Of a stretch of DNA of 45,310 nucleotides, positions 27,691 to 36,359 are shown piece after piece. The notes under the pieces were generated by a model. The model was not told where the DNA came from. It was given only the letters and a program-made list of their open reading frames with translations, and made no database searches. The stretch's first letter is position 1. Every line of letters begins with the position of its first letter. The position numbers were made by a program, and so were the translations under genes. Origin of the DNA: Candidatus Ancillula kalotermitis (GTDB lineage: Bacteria; Actinomycetota; Actinomycetes; Actinomycetales; Bifidobacteriaceae); contig JAISRT010000024.1 in the NCBI GenBank assembly GCA_031273495.1, positions 1-45,310 of the forward strand. The letters are read 5' to 3'.

Positions 27691-29946
27691 ATGGTTACAC
27701 ACCTAGTGAAAATAGGGGAGCAAGTCACCAAAAACGGTGCCGAGGATAAGCGCTTACGGTCCGAAAACGTTATCGAGTCTGCAGGAAAGATGTTCGAGCG
27801 CGCGAAACTGAACCAAAAAAAAATTGTTGAACTAGCGGATCTGGCAAGATTGCAAACATCCTACATCGGTGCGGACGATAATTATTACGAAATCGACACT
27901 GACGCTCTGCTCAAAGTGTTAAGTAGCCTAGGAATTGCGTGTAGCACCCCGGGGGACATAGAGAGAAGCATAGAGAAGCAGAAGAACAAGCGGTGGCTGA
28001 CCCCAATCAAGAAGACCGTAATCGAGATAGCGGAATACGCATCCGAAGTTGAGCTTTACCTCCCCTCAACTGTGTTCAAAAAATTGGACAACTTTGACCT
28101 GCGTATCGTTCTAGAAGAAGGCGCTTCGACACTTGAGAACATTCAGATTGACCAGATTTCGCGCTCACTTGAGGAAAGAGTGGTAGACGATGTAGAGTAT
28201 GAGAAGCATGTATTCAAACTCCCGGAGAACTTACCGCTCGGCTATCACACCATTGTGCTTGATATTGACGACTTGCACCACAAGTCCAGTTTGATTTGCA
28301 CCCCGATGTCCGCACCAGTGCCCAGCAAGCAGATGTATGGGTTTATGGCGCACTTTTATTCGATGCGTTCGCGCACTTCTTGGGGTGTTGGTGACTTCCA
28401 GGACCTAAAAATGCTGACTGACCCGATGAAATCAGAGACTGGTGCCGACTTCTGCCTAATAAATCCGATTCACGCCGACACACCTTCACTCCCACAGACC
28501 CCCTCGCCGTATCTCCCCACCTCGAAGCGCTGGATTAACCCTATTTACATTCGCCCACAGCTGATTGAGGAGTTCATATTCTCCAGCTCGAAAACCCAGA
28601 AATATGTTGAGCAGCTCGCTCGAATGGGGCGCAGTCTGAGCAACGAGAAGGGCAATTTGAACCGGGACGCAGTATGGTCGTTAAAAAAGGCGGCACTACG
28701 TCTAGTGTTTTCTGAAGGCATTAAGGACTCACGTCGTCAAGCAAAGTTCGTCAAGTTCATCAACGCGGGTGGTAGTTCTCTCGCTAAGTTTGCCCTTTGG
28801 TGCGCGCTAGTTGATGACTTTGGTTTTAACGGTGCGTTTCAGCAGGAGTCACCCAATTTAGAGAAGCATAAAGCCTACGCGAAGGATAATGAAGAGGAGC
28901 TGTATTTCTACATGTGGTTGCAGTGGATCGCCTTCGAGCAGTTGGAAGTCCTGCAGAATGACTTCAAGGCAAAGGGTGCAAATATTGGGCTGATTGCAGA
29001 CCTTGCTGTTGGAGTTCACCCCGAGGGTGCCGACGTCTGGGGTAACCGTTCAATGTTTGTCGAGGGCGCGAGTGTTGGTGCCCCACCTGACGTGTATAAC
29101 CAGATGGGTCAGGATTGGTCACAGCCGCCGTTGAGCCCAGAAAAACTTGAGGCGACCGGCTACCGTTTCTATATCGACCAGGTGCGCCAGACTATGAGGC
29201 ATGCCGGGGCAGTCCGCATCGACCACGCCTTAGGTTTGTTCAGGTTGTGGTATGTTCCGCGGGGTGCAACTGCGCGAGAGGGTGCCTACGTCCTGTATGA
29301 CCATGACGCAATGGTGGGTATTCTAGCACTTGAGGCACTGCGTAACAACTGCTATGTTATCGGTGAAGATATGGGGACACGGCCACCACATGCGGCAAAA
29401 TACCTCAAGAACCGTGGCATATTAGGGACGTCGGTGTTATTCTTCGAGCGTGAGAAAAATGGTGATCCCCGTAGTCCCGAAATGTTGCGCGAACTCTGCT
29501 TCTCTAGTGTTACGACCCATGACATACCGCCCACGATTGGTTACCTCGAAGGTGAACATGTTAAGCTGCGCGAAGAGCTTGGACTGCTGACTGAGGACCC
29601 CGCGCAAGTCTACCGCGAGCAGCAGAAAGACCTCCAGAAAGTTAAGGCGTCATTGATTCAAGCAAAACTACTGGATGATAATAAGGCGGATGACGACCTT
29701 GAAGTTTCAATTTCGCTCCAGAAGTCACTCTTTTCGGCACCGAGCCTCCTACTTGGCTTCGCAGTCACTGATTTCGTCGGGGAATACCGTGCACAAAACC
29801 AGCCTGGCACCTCTGACGAGTATCCGAACTGGCGTGTTCCGCTCGAAAATCTAGAAGGGGAACTCGTGTACACTGACAACATCTACGATAACAAGTGTTT
29901 CAGGCACTTTATGGCAAACCTAGAGAAAATGCGTCCTAAACGCTAA
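27691..29946 (+). CDS. malQ: 4-alpha-glucanotransferase (amylomaltase)
   Basis: A 751-residue GH77 amylomaltase that transfers alpha-1,4-glucan chains between maltodextrins and releases glucose. The actinobacterial N-terminal extension (about 1-200) precedes the barrel. Landmarks are LPQTPSPYLPTSKRWINPIYI, IGLIADLAVGVHPEGADVW, the nucleophile segment AVRIDHALGLFRLWYVP, the acid/base in NCYVIGEDMGTRPP and SVTTHDIPPTIGYLEGE. The ATG at 27691 has GAAAGGAAG about 5 nt upstream; the track start (TTG 27679) is discarded. It lies downstream of tRNA-Arg with no separate promoter that I can see. It indicates starch or glycogen use. Confidence 0.95.
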   Translation: MVTHLVKIGEQVTKNGAEDKRLRSENVIESAGKMFERAKLNQKKIVELADLARLQTSYIGADDNYYEIDTDALLKVLSSLGIACSTPGDIERSIEKQKNKRWLTPIKKTVIEIAEYASEVELYLPSTVFKKLDNFDLRIVLEEGASTLENIQIDQISRSLEERVVDDVEYEKHVFKLPENLPLGYHTIVLDIDDLHHKSSLICTPMSAPVPSKQMYGFMAHFYSMRSRTSWGVGDFQDLKMLTDPMKSETGADFCLINPIHADTPSLPQTPSPYLPTSKRWINPIYIRPQLIEEFIFSSSKTQKYVEQLARMGRSLSNEKGNLNRDAVWSLKKAALRLVFSEGIKDSRRQAKFVKFINAGGSSLAKFALWCALVDDFGFNGAFQQESPNLEKHKAYAKDNEEELYFYMWLQWIAFEQLEVLQNDFKAKGANIGLIADLAVGVHPEGADVWGNRSMFVEGASVGAPPDVYNQMGQDWSQPPLSPEKLEATGYRFYIDQVRQTMRHAGAVRIDHALGLFRLWYVPRGATAREGAYVLYDHDAMVGILALEALRNNCYVIGEDMGTRPPHAAKYLKNRGILGTSVLFFEREKNGDPRSPEMLRELCFSSVTTHDIPPTIGYLEGEHVKLREELGLLTEDPAQVYREQQKDLQKVKASLIQAKLLDDNKADDDLEVSISLQKSLFSAPSLLLGFAVTDFVGEYRAQNQPGTSDEYPNWRVPLENLEGELVYTDNIYDNKCFRHFMANLEKMRPKR

Positions 29947-29961
29947 AAAACGACAAGCATC

Positions 29962-29970
29962 TGCTATAAT
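29962..29970 (+). promoter_or_regulatory. LCP operon extended -10 promoter (leaderless)
   Basis: TGCTATAAT is followed by ACTGATA and then the ATG at 29978 (7 nt). Confidence 0.75.
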
Positions 29971-29977
29971 ACTGATA

Positions 29978-31552
29978 ATGTCTAACCTTGCTAATTTGGC
30001 AAACAGTTCAGGTAGCGATCCCGCGCCTAGAGTTAAGCGCATAAAAACCGATCCTCACGACAAAACGGATAGCGCTAAGAACAGGAGTTTCGAGTCGATA
30101 AAGGTGCGTAACACTGACATCACCAATCTTGAGTATGACATCAAAACGGGTGCGAATGACGAGAAGAAGAATATTGTTCGAATTGAGAAGACTTACCACA
30201 GCGGAAAGCGCAAAGGCGAAGTTAAGGTCAATAGGAAGGGGTTCGCGAAATGCAAAGTGCGGGTCCAAAAGTTCAAGCGGAACGGTATGCCTGTCCTCAA
30301 GCGCGACGGTAACTTTAAGTTGGCGTTCACAAATTCCAGGAGGTTCCTAAATGCACTTCTAATCTTTCTATTTCTTGCACTTATCGCTGTAACAACACTT
30401 GCCGGTATCTTTTACTTTAGTGCAGAAAAATCACTCAACCAGGGCTCAATTCAGGGCAGCTTGAGCGACGTAATTTTGAAGAATGACCCGCTGCAGACCG
30501 ACGACTCAGGGCGAACCAATATCGCGATTCTGGGTACTTCTGAAGATGATGTCGGGCATGACGGTGACACTCTAGTGGATTCAATCATGATTCTTTCGAT
30601 TAATGTGCGCACTGGTGCGGCTAACGCTGTGTCAATCCCACGCGACTTAACCTATAAGGACACTGTGCCGAGCGGGCAGCGGATGTGTAGCGCGGGGATA
30701 ATTTGGAAGTTGAATACTGGGTATATGTGCGGTATGGAGTATGCGATTAACGGGATTGAGATGGATGTCAAAGACCCGAACTATAATCTCGAAAAGCAGC
30801 GACGAGGTGCACGATATATGGCAGACATCCTAGAGAAGGTGACCGGTCTACAGATTCAATACTACGTCAAGGTTGATTATACGGTTGTTTCTCAGACAGT
30901 TGACGTGCTCGGAGGCATTGACGTTATACCTTATTCTGACGACCCGCGCGGCATCTGGGACTGGAATATGGAGCTCAAGATTCCTACAGGACTACAGCAT
31001 CTCGACGGCGCTACGTCATTAAAACTTGCACGTGCTAGGAATGACAATGGTGCCTATGGGCTCGCACGGAGCAACTTTGACCGTGAGATTAACCAGCAGA
31101 TTGTGATCGCAGGAATACGTGAAAAAGCAGCGAACTCGGGTATTCTGCTCAATCCACTTAAAATACTGGAACTCTCGGGTGCACTCGGTAGCCATATTGT
31201 GACCAATTTCAAAACTAGTGAACTACGTAGCCTTGGGCAGATGGCGAACTTGACGCAGAATATTGTCCAGATGCCGTTGCTAGCGCCAAAAGACAACCCG
31301 AGCTTCCTGGACCTCGTGGTTGCGGGGGGCTCTCTTGCCTCACCAAATCTAGGCTCAGTAGTCCTCCCTGTTGCTGGCGAGTTTGATTTCACGGACATCA
31401 AGAAGTATATTCGCATATGCCTAGAGAATAACGGTGCCAATATCACTCAGGCGTCAATCGATGCATTCGGTGGCAAGCGCGGGAAAGTTGGTGTATATTC
31501 GCCTCCGACTGACGATGAGGAGACGACAAGTTCAACGGAGACAACGCACTAA
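29978..31552 (+). CDS. LytR-CpsA-Psr family cell-wall glycopolymer ligase
   Basis: A 524-residue LCP protein, the family that attaches teichoic acid, arabinogalactan or capsule chains to peptidoglycan. A basic cytoplasmic N-terminal stretch of about 120 residues precedes one membrane anchor (about 125-147, ALLIFLFLALIAVTTLAGIFYF). The extracellular LCP domain has DTLVDSIMILSINVRTGAANAVSIPRDL, LGGIDVIPY and ATSLKLARARNDNGAYGLARSNFDREINQQIV, containing the conserved Arg and Asp residues. A Thr/Ser-rich tail closes it. It is leaderless and first in an operon with tesB and tlyA (stop TAA directly followed by ATG). The function agrees with a Gram-positive envelope. Confidence 0.93.
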   Translation: MSNLANLANSSGSDPAPRVKRIKTDPHDKTDSAKNRSFESIKVRNTDITNLEYDIKTGANDEKKNIVRIEKTYHSGKRKGEVKVNRKGFAKCKVRVQKFKRNGMPVLKRDGNFKLAFTNSRRFLNALLIFLFLALIAVTTLAGIFYFSAEKSLNQGSIQGSLSDVILKNDPLQTDDSGRTNIAILGTSEDDVGHDGDTLVDSIMILSINVRTGAANAVSIPRDLTYKDTVPSGQRMCSAGIIWKLNTGYMCGMEYAINGIEMDVKDPNYNLEKQRRGARYMADILEKVTGLQIQYYVKVDYTVVSQTVDVLGGIDVIPYSDDPRGIWDWNMELKIPTGLQHLDGATSLKLARARNDNGAYGLARSNFDREINQQIVIAGIREKAANSGILLNPLKILELSGALGSHIVTNFKTSELRSLGQMANLTQNIVQMPLLAPKDNPSFLDLVVAGGSLASPNLGSVVLPVAGEFDFTDIKKYIRICLENNGANITQASIDAFGGKRGKVGVYSPPTDDEETTSSTETTH

Positions 31553-32482
31553 ATGCCAAGTCTTGCGCAAGTCCTTAAAGTCCTCGACCTAGAGCAAAAC
31601 GGGGCTGACAAGTTCACAGGTGGTAATATTTCAATTCCTACTGGAGCAGTGTATGGCGGTCAATTCCTGGCACAGTCAATCATCGCGGCATCAAGGACAA
31701 CTTCTGAATACCGCTTTCCGAATTCAATGCACGCCTACTTCATAAAAAGTGGTGACCTGAAGAAAGAAATCTGCTATACTGTTGATAGGTTACGCGACGG
31801 TGTCAAATTCTCCCACCGCGAATTGTCTGCGTCTCAAAAAGTAGACAACCGCGAAGTATTGGCATTCCGCTCGCTGCTTAATTTCCACGAAAAAGAGGAT
31901 TCTGCGCTTGATTTTAGTGCCGAGATACCCGACGTCCCACTGCCTGAAGAGGTCCAAAAACTGAGCGATAGATTCCTCGAACGTGGGGTGAAAGGAGAGT
32001 GGGGCAACTATTTCATCAATGAAGCACCATTTGAGGTTCGTCAGATTTCCCCGAGCCTATTCTTGACCCAGGACGACACACCAGATCGCATTGAAGCCGC
32101 TTGGTTCAGGATTAACCCCGAGGACGTTGAGATGTTCAAAAAAATGACAGCAGAGCAGTTCGGCAACAATTCCGAGACGCTAAATAGGGCACTCCTCGCG
32201 TTCATCTCCGACCAGTTTGCGTTTTCACCCGCGATACGGAAGTCAAACCTCAACTGGATGACACATGGTGCAAGTTATGTCAGTCTCGACCATTCCCAGC
32301 ACTTCCACCGTGCGGTCGACTTGAGCAAGTGGCACCTAATTTACGGGACATCGCCCGCAGGGGCAAATGCGCGTGGTATCGGTGTTTCCAATATTTTCAG
32401 CATCGCTGGTGATTGCGTCTCGACAGTTGTGCAAGAGGGCTCGATTCGGGTTGCCGACCACGACAGTTCGGTAAAGTTTTGA
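31553..32482 (+). CDS. tesB: Acyl-CoA thioesterase II
   Basis: A 309-residue double-hotdog thioesterase that hydrolyses acyl-CoA to free acid and CoA. The first hotdog has VYGGQFLAQSIIAASRT and MHAYFIKSGD. The second has the catalytic Asp in ASYVSLDHSQHFHRA and the Gln in VSTVVQEGSIR. The catalytic arrangement and length fit the family (about 285-310). The ATG follows directly after the LCP stop, and its own TGA overlaps the TTG start of tlyA (TTGA), so all three are coupled. Confidence 0.93.
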   Translation: MPSLAQVLKVLDLEQNGADKFTGGNISIPTGAVYGGQFLAQSIIAASRTTSEYRFPNSMHAYFIKSGDLKKEICYTVDRLRDGVKFSHRELSASQKVDNREVLAFRSLLNFHEKEDSALDFSAEIPDVPLPEEVQKLSDRFLERGVKGEWGNYFINEAPFEVRQISPSLFLTQDDTPDRIEAAWFRINPEDVEMFKKMTAEQFGNNSETLNRALLAFISDQFAFSPAIRKSNLNWMTHGASYVSLDHSQHFHRAVDLSKWHLIYGTSPAGANARGIGVSNIFSIAGDCVSTVVQEGSIRVADHDSSVKF

Positions 32483-33261
32483 CACGTCTGGACATATTGC
32501 TGGTTGAGCGCGGTTATGCTTTGTCGCGCAATAAGGCACAGGAATTAATCAAGTCCTCTGCGGTTCTAGTCACTGGGGTCCCCGAGCGCAAGCTGAAGCC
32601 TTCGCTTAATCTTCCCGACGACGCAGTCATCAAGTTAAAAGCGTCCAAGGCTGGAACTGATGGTCAAACAGTGAGCATAGGTGGCGTGCAGGCCACGCAT
32701 TATGTCGCCCGCTCTGCGTTCAAACTGCTCAATGCGCTTGATGAGACACTTTGCAGTGCAATCGCTGGTGGGAGATGCCTTGACGTCGGTGCCTCCACTG
32801 GTGGGTTCGTGCAGGTTCTACTCGAGAAGGGTGCGCAGGAGGTTGTCGCACTAGACGTCGGACGGGGACAATTAAATGAGTCACTAGCGTCCAACCCGAG
32901 AGTGTCTAGCCTGGAAGGTATTAACGTCAAAGATGCCAAGTTCAGCAAGGAGTTCGACATTATTACAGTCGATGTGTCATTCATCTCGGTCACGCATATT
33001 ATACGTCAAGTTGCCTCGTTCCTCAAGACGAGTGGTTATGCTATAATACTAGTTAAGCCGCAGTTTGAGGTGGGCAACTTCAGCACGAAAAGGTTCAAGA
33101 ACGGAGTAGTCAATGACGACGCTCTGATAAGTCGTTGTGTCGAAAACATTATTGCGCAGTGCGCTGACGTGGGGTTGATGAAAATACGACTTGAGCCCGC
33201 AGCAATCCAAGGGAAGAGGGGTAACACTGAGTGGGTGCTGGTGCTGAAAAGCTCATTTTAA
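32479..33261 (+). CDS. tlyA: TlyA-family rRNA 2'-O-methyltransferase
   Basis: A 260-residue TlyA protein, the family that methylates ribose 2'-OH groups in 16S and 23S rRNA and affects capreomycin sensitivity. The N-terminal S4 RNA-binding domain (TRLDILLVERGYALSRNKAQELIKSSAVLV) is followed by an FtsJ-type methyltransferase with the SAM motif GGRCLDVGASTGGFVQVLLEKGAQEVVALDVG and DIITVDVSFISVTHI. The TTG at 32479 is preferred over the track start at 32413: it gives the usual N-terminus and overlaps the tesB stop by 4 nt. No strong Shine-Dalgarno site is seen, consistent with coupling. Confidence 0.93.
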   Translation: MTRLDILLVERGYALSRNKAQELIKSSAVLVTGVPERKLKPSLNLPDDAVIKLKASKAGTDGQTVSIGGVQATHYVARSAFKLLNALDETLCSAIAGGRCLDVGASTGGFVQVLLEKGAQEVVALDVGRGQLNESLASNPRVSSLEGINVKDAKFSKEFDIITVDVSFISVTHIIRQVASFLKTSGYAIILVKPQFEVGNFSTKRFKNGVVNDDALISRCVENIIAQCADVGLMKIRLEPAAIQGKRGNTEWVLVLKSSF

Positions 33262-33330
33262 CTACTTCATTAAAAGCCTCTTCAAAAAATGTTACTCCAT
33301 TAAGGGGCACTCCGAAAAAACCGGCACTCC

Positions 33331-33433
33331 ATTAAGGGGCCACGGCCCCCCGCCACCCATGTGGCCAGTGTAGCATGAAGTCGGGGCAGAAAGGCGTCAA
33401 GTGTGTGCTGTGGTTAATAAGTGTGGTTTTTAT
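33331..33433. repeat. Family-1 intergenic repeat after tlyA
   Basis: ATTAAGGGGCCACGGCCCCCCGCCACCCATGTGGCCAGTGTAGCATGAAG continues to GTGGTTAATAAGTGTGGTTTTTATT, closest to the 5151 copy. A short extra ACTCCATTAAGGGGCACTCC fragment lies just before it (33292-33312). Confidence 0.85.
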
Positions 33434-33495
33434 TGGGCAAAGAGGTTCTGCGATATGTAAATGGAATAATCTGCATGTTTTCTCGTTATAAAGTA

Positions 33496-34881
33496 ATGTT
33501 TGGCGCGCTGTTTGGTGATATAATCGGGAGTACATATGAGTCTGTCCCAGCTTTTGGGTCTGATTTCGATTTGTTTCCTGCCAGTGCGCATTGGACCGAC
33601 GACTCTGTCTTGACGATTGCGACGACGGTCGCCTTGCGTAAATGCCGTGAATTGGGTGCCGAAAGAGCGCGTAACTCCAACCATAGTATTGACGATATAA
33701 GTTTGCGTGAAGTTTGGCCTGATGCACTAACAGACGACGAGATTTCTGTCATTTTTCGAGAATGCTACGCTAAGTATGCAATCATGAATCCTCGTTCGGG
33801 GTTCGGCGGTATGTTCTACGAGAAGTGGCTTGTCGAAAAGAACTTTGTGCCCTACAACTCTTTTGGGAATGGTTCCGCTATGCGTGTTTCGCCAGTGGGT
33901 GAGTATTTCATTCGCGAAGAGCAAGTGCTAAGGTTCGCTAAGTTATCAAGCGCCGTGACTCATGACCATCCTGAAGGCGTAAAAGCCGCACAAGCAGTCG
34001 CACTAGCAGTTTTTCTGGCGCGAAGAGGGTGTACGAAACGCGAAATTCGTGATCGGCTTGTCAAAATGTTCGGGTATGACGAGGCTCCGTATCTAGTCAA
34101 TAGACAGTATGACGAGGTTAAGAAAGGTAGTGTTTGGTCAGAGCGCGCAATGGACTCAGTGCCTGAGGCGATCATCTGTTTTCTGGAGTCGACAAGCTTC
34201 GAAGACTGTGTTCGCAAGGCGGTGTTCCTACAAGGTGACGCGGATACTCAGGCTGCCATTGCTGGCTCAATTGCCTATTCATACTACAAAACCGAGGTCC
34301 CAGAGCATATTGTTGTCCCCGGGATGCGCATAATAACAGGCAGGTTTAACGACGAGATTCGGGCATGGCAACGCGACGAGCAGACGGCGAATTTGCATCA
34401 TAACGGCGACGGTTTCATAAACTGCGAGGGGTGCAAGAAGACGCATTGGGGAGTGAATGGCGCCGCGGGAATGCTTATCGCGCAGACGGAACGCAAAAAA
34501 GTGAAGGCGATTTTATTGCAGTTGCGCAGTCTAGACACTATAATGGGTGGGACTTGGGGTAATCCAGGCGGTGCGATTGACAACGGAGAGTCTGACGAAG
34601 AAGGTGCGCTGCGCGAGGCGTATGAGGAGGCGAATGTTCTTCCGGAAAACATTACGGTGCTCGGCAAAATTGTGCGTGACCATATCAACTGGAAGTTCAC
34701 GACATTCCTTGCGGTTGAGGATCCTGAATGCCCAATAGACCCTGCAGATAACGACAATGAGGCAGTTACCGTCCGTTGGGTGCGCCTTGAGGAGCTTGAC
34801 GAGATTGAACTACTGCCCGCCTTGAAAGATGAACTCCCCGAACTGTTACACGCACTTGAGGACGCTTTGCAGTCAAACTGA
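33496..34881 (+). CDS. ADP-ribosylglycohydrolase fused to Nudix hydrolase
   Basis: A 461-residue fusion. Residues 1 to about 290 are a DraG/ADP-ribosylglycohydrolase domain: MFGALFGDIIGSTYE, metal-binding HWTDDSVLTIAT, VTHDHPEGVKAAQAV and QGDADTQAAIAGSIAYSYY. A Cys-containing segment (INCEGCKKTHWGVNGAAGMLIA) then opens a Nudix domain whose box GGAIDNGESDEEGALREAYEEANV fits GX5EX7REUXEEXGU except for N in place of the last G. I infer that the first domain frees ADP-ribose from a protein, nucleic acid or metabolite, and the second cleaves it or a related nucleotide. The start is uncertain: ATG 33496 fits the family, ATG 33475 is possible, and no Shine-Dalgarno site is near either. Confidence 0.88.
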   Translation: MFGALFGDIIGSTYESVPAFGSDFDLFPASAHWTDDSVLTIATTVALRKCRELGAERARNSNHSIDDISLREVWPDALTDDEISVIFRECYAKYAIMNPRSGFGGMFYEKWLVEKNFVPYNSFGNGSAMRVSPVGEYFIREEQVLRFAKLSSAVTHDHPEGVKAAQAVALAVFLARRGCTKREIRDRLVKMFGYDEAPYLVNRQYDEVKKGSVWSERAMDSVPEAIICFLESTSFEDCVRKAVFLQGDADTQAAIAGSIAYSYYKTEVPEHIVVPGMRIITGRFNDEIRAWQRDEQTANLHHNGDGFINCEGCKKTHWGVNGAAGMLIAQTERKKVKAILLQLRSLDTIMGGTWGNPGGAIDNGESDEEGALREAYEEANVLPENITVLGKIVRDHINWKFTTFLAVEDPECPIDPADNDNEAVTVRWVRLEELDEIELLPALKDELPELLHALEDALQSN

Positions 34882-34887
34882 AAGAGG

Positions 34888-34896
34888 TGCTATAAT
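34888..34896 (+). promoter_or_regulatory. Extended -10 promoter before the ATT-start phosphatase
   Basis: TGCTATAAT lies 6 nt before an in-frame ATT at 34903. The promoter begins 7 nt after the stop of the ADP-ribosylglycohydrolase-Nudix gene. Confidence 0.7.
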
Positions 34897-34902
34897 AGTG
34901 AA

Positions 34903-36120
34903 ATTAGCACAGGAAAATCTGCGGCTCTACGGTCTTTAACGGCGCTTCTTCTCGGATGCGTTGCGGGTTTTGTCGCCGTTTTTTTGCACCGGATGTGGCT
35001 AAATGCTGTCCTGCCGTTCGGGTTTATCATCGCAATTTTAGGGCTCTTCTGCGCTGGTGTCGTCGTTCGGGCGTATCTTGGCAAAAACTTCACGTACATC
35101 TTTGCGCTTTCCGTTTCGCTGAGTATTTTCTTCCTCGGAACGCTCTCTTCGGGTGACACACTCATCCTCGCTGGCACGATTGAAGGGGAGAAAGGGTATG
35201 CAGGGCTAGTCGGTGTGTGTTTGATGCTCTTCTCGTTCATCTTCCCGTTCCTTGCCTGTCTGCTGCCTGAGAAGTTGTTCACACGGCGTCTGCGTGCTCC
35301 GATTTGGCGAGTTCCTGACGCTGACCTGCAGTTTATGCTCTCGATTGTTGAGATTACCGACGTTATGCTGGAAACCGCGTTTTTGAGCGGTAAGTTCAAG
35401 GCTGAAACTAAGTCGGATTCCACACCTGTGACCGAAGTTGACCGCGACATCGAGAAGTATATTCGAAGTCATATCGAGAGGAAGTTCCCCAACGACGGCA
35501 TACTGGGAGAAGAAGGTGACGACAAACCAGCAAAAAACGGCAGCACGAGGCGGTGGATTGTCGACCCAATTGACGGGACCAAGAATTTTGTCCGTGGCGT
35601 TCCGATCTGCGCAACGCTTATTGCACTCGAGGACGAGGTGACGCTCGAAAATGGTGAACGCATCATCAAGCCAATAAAGTCAATCGTTTCGGCACCACTG
35701 CTGAAGACGCGCTATTGGGGTGTTTCTGATGCTAAAGTGCAGCTCGCCTTCAAGCAGTTTGACCAGTCGAAGCCCGTGCGGATTGAGGTTTCTGGAATAT
35801 CTGACCCGCAGGACGGGACAATTTCTATATCTTCAAGAGGCGGGTGGGCGCAGAATGGGCGCGCGGATTTTATCGACGGTTTGACAAGACGGTTTGCTCG
35901 TACGCGTGGGTTCGGCGACTTCTTTTCGTATATGCTACTTGCACAGGGGAGCGTCGATTGTGCTACTGAACCAGACTTAGAGCTCTATGATATTGCGGCA
36001 CTACTTCCGATCGTCGAGGGTGCAGGCGGTAGGCTAGTTGATGTTGACCAGAATGCTTGGACTACTCGCGCCGGGATACGCTCTGCGCTTGCGACTAATG
36101 GTGCCCTGACACTCACATAA
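34903..36120 (+). CDS. Membrane-anchored inositol-monophosphatase-family phosphatase (HisN-like), putative ATT start
   Basis: A predicted 405-residue protein. The first 125 residues form about four membrane segments (SLTALLLGCVAGFVAVFL; LPFGFIIAILGLFCAGVVV; IFALSVSLSIFFLGTL; AGLVGVCLMLFSFIFPFLACLL). From about 145 an inositol-monophosphatase domain follows, with KSDSTPVTEVDRDIE, the metal ligands in ILGEEGDD and WIVDPIDGTKNFVRG, and ELYDIAALLPIVEGAGGRLVD. Actinobacterial HisN histidinol-phosphatases are its closest type, but those are soluble. The ORF track starts at TTG 34984, which cuts the first membrane helix. The frame stays open to the previous stop with no ATG, GTG or TTG; ATT 34903 is exactly 6 nt after a -10 box. 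If the ATT start is wrong, 34984 is the fallback. Confidence 0.85.
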   Translation: MSTGKSAALRSLTALLLGCVAGFVAVFLHRMWLNAVLPFGFIIAILGLFCAGVVVRAYLGKNFTYIFALSVSLSIFFLGTLSSGDTLILAGTIEGEKGYAGLVGVCLMLFSFIFPFLACLLPEKLFTRRLRAPIWRVPDADLQFMLSIVEITDVMLETAFLSGKFKAETKSDSTPVTEVDRDIEKYIRSHIERKFPNDGILGEEGDDKPAKNGSTRRWIVDPIDGTKNFVRGVPICATLIALEDEVTLENGERIIKPIKSIVSAPLLKTRYWGVSDAKVQLAFKQFDQSKPVRIEVSGISDPQDGTISISSRGGWAQNGRADFIDGLTRRFARTRGFGDFFSYMLLAQGSVDCATEPDLELYDIAALLPIVEGAGGRLVDVDQNAWTTRAGIRSALATNGALTLT

Positions 36121-36141
36121 CTTCGGTTTGCGCCCCTCTAT

Positions 36142-36352
36142 TGTCATCCTTGGGCACACTGCCCCTTCATGTCATCCCAGCGTAGCGTGGCATAAAGCCA
36201 AGGGCAGGCGCGGCTTGTCCGTCCCATGTCATCCTTGGGCAGTCCGCCCCATGTCATCCTTGGGCACACTGCCCCCTCATGTCATCCTTGGCTTTATGCC
36301 GAGGATCTACTGACACGATGTACTCTATGTACCCTCGGGACAAGCCCAAGTG
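36142..36352. repeat. Family-2 palindromic repeat cluster
   Basis: At least six partial units of GTCATCCTTGGGCA/CTTGTCC, ending with GTCATCCTTGGCTTTATGCCGAGGATCTACTGACACGATG and CCTCGGGACAAGCCCAAGTGTGACAGAATGGGTC. They form the first part of the 857-bp gene-free stretch 36121-36977; the rest is family-3 cassettes. Confidence 0.85.
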
Positions 36353-36359
36353 TGACAGA

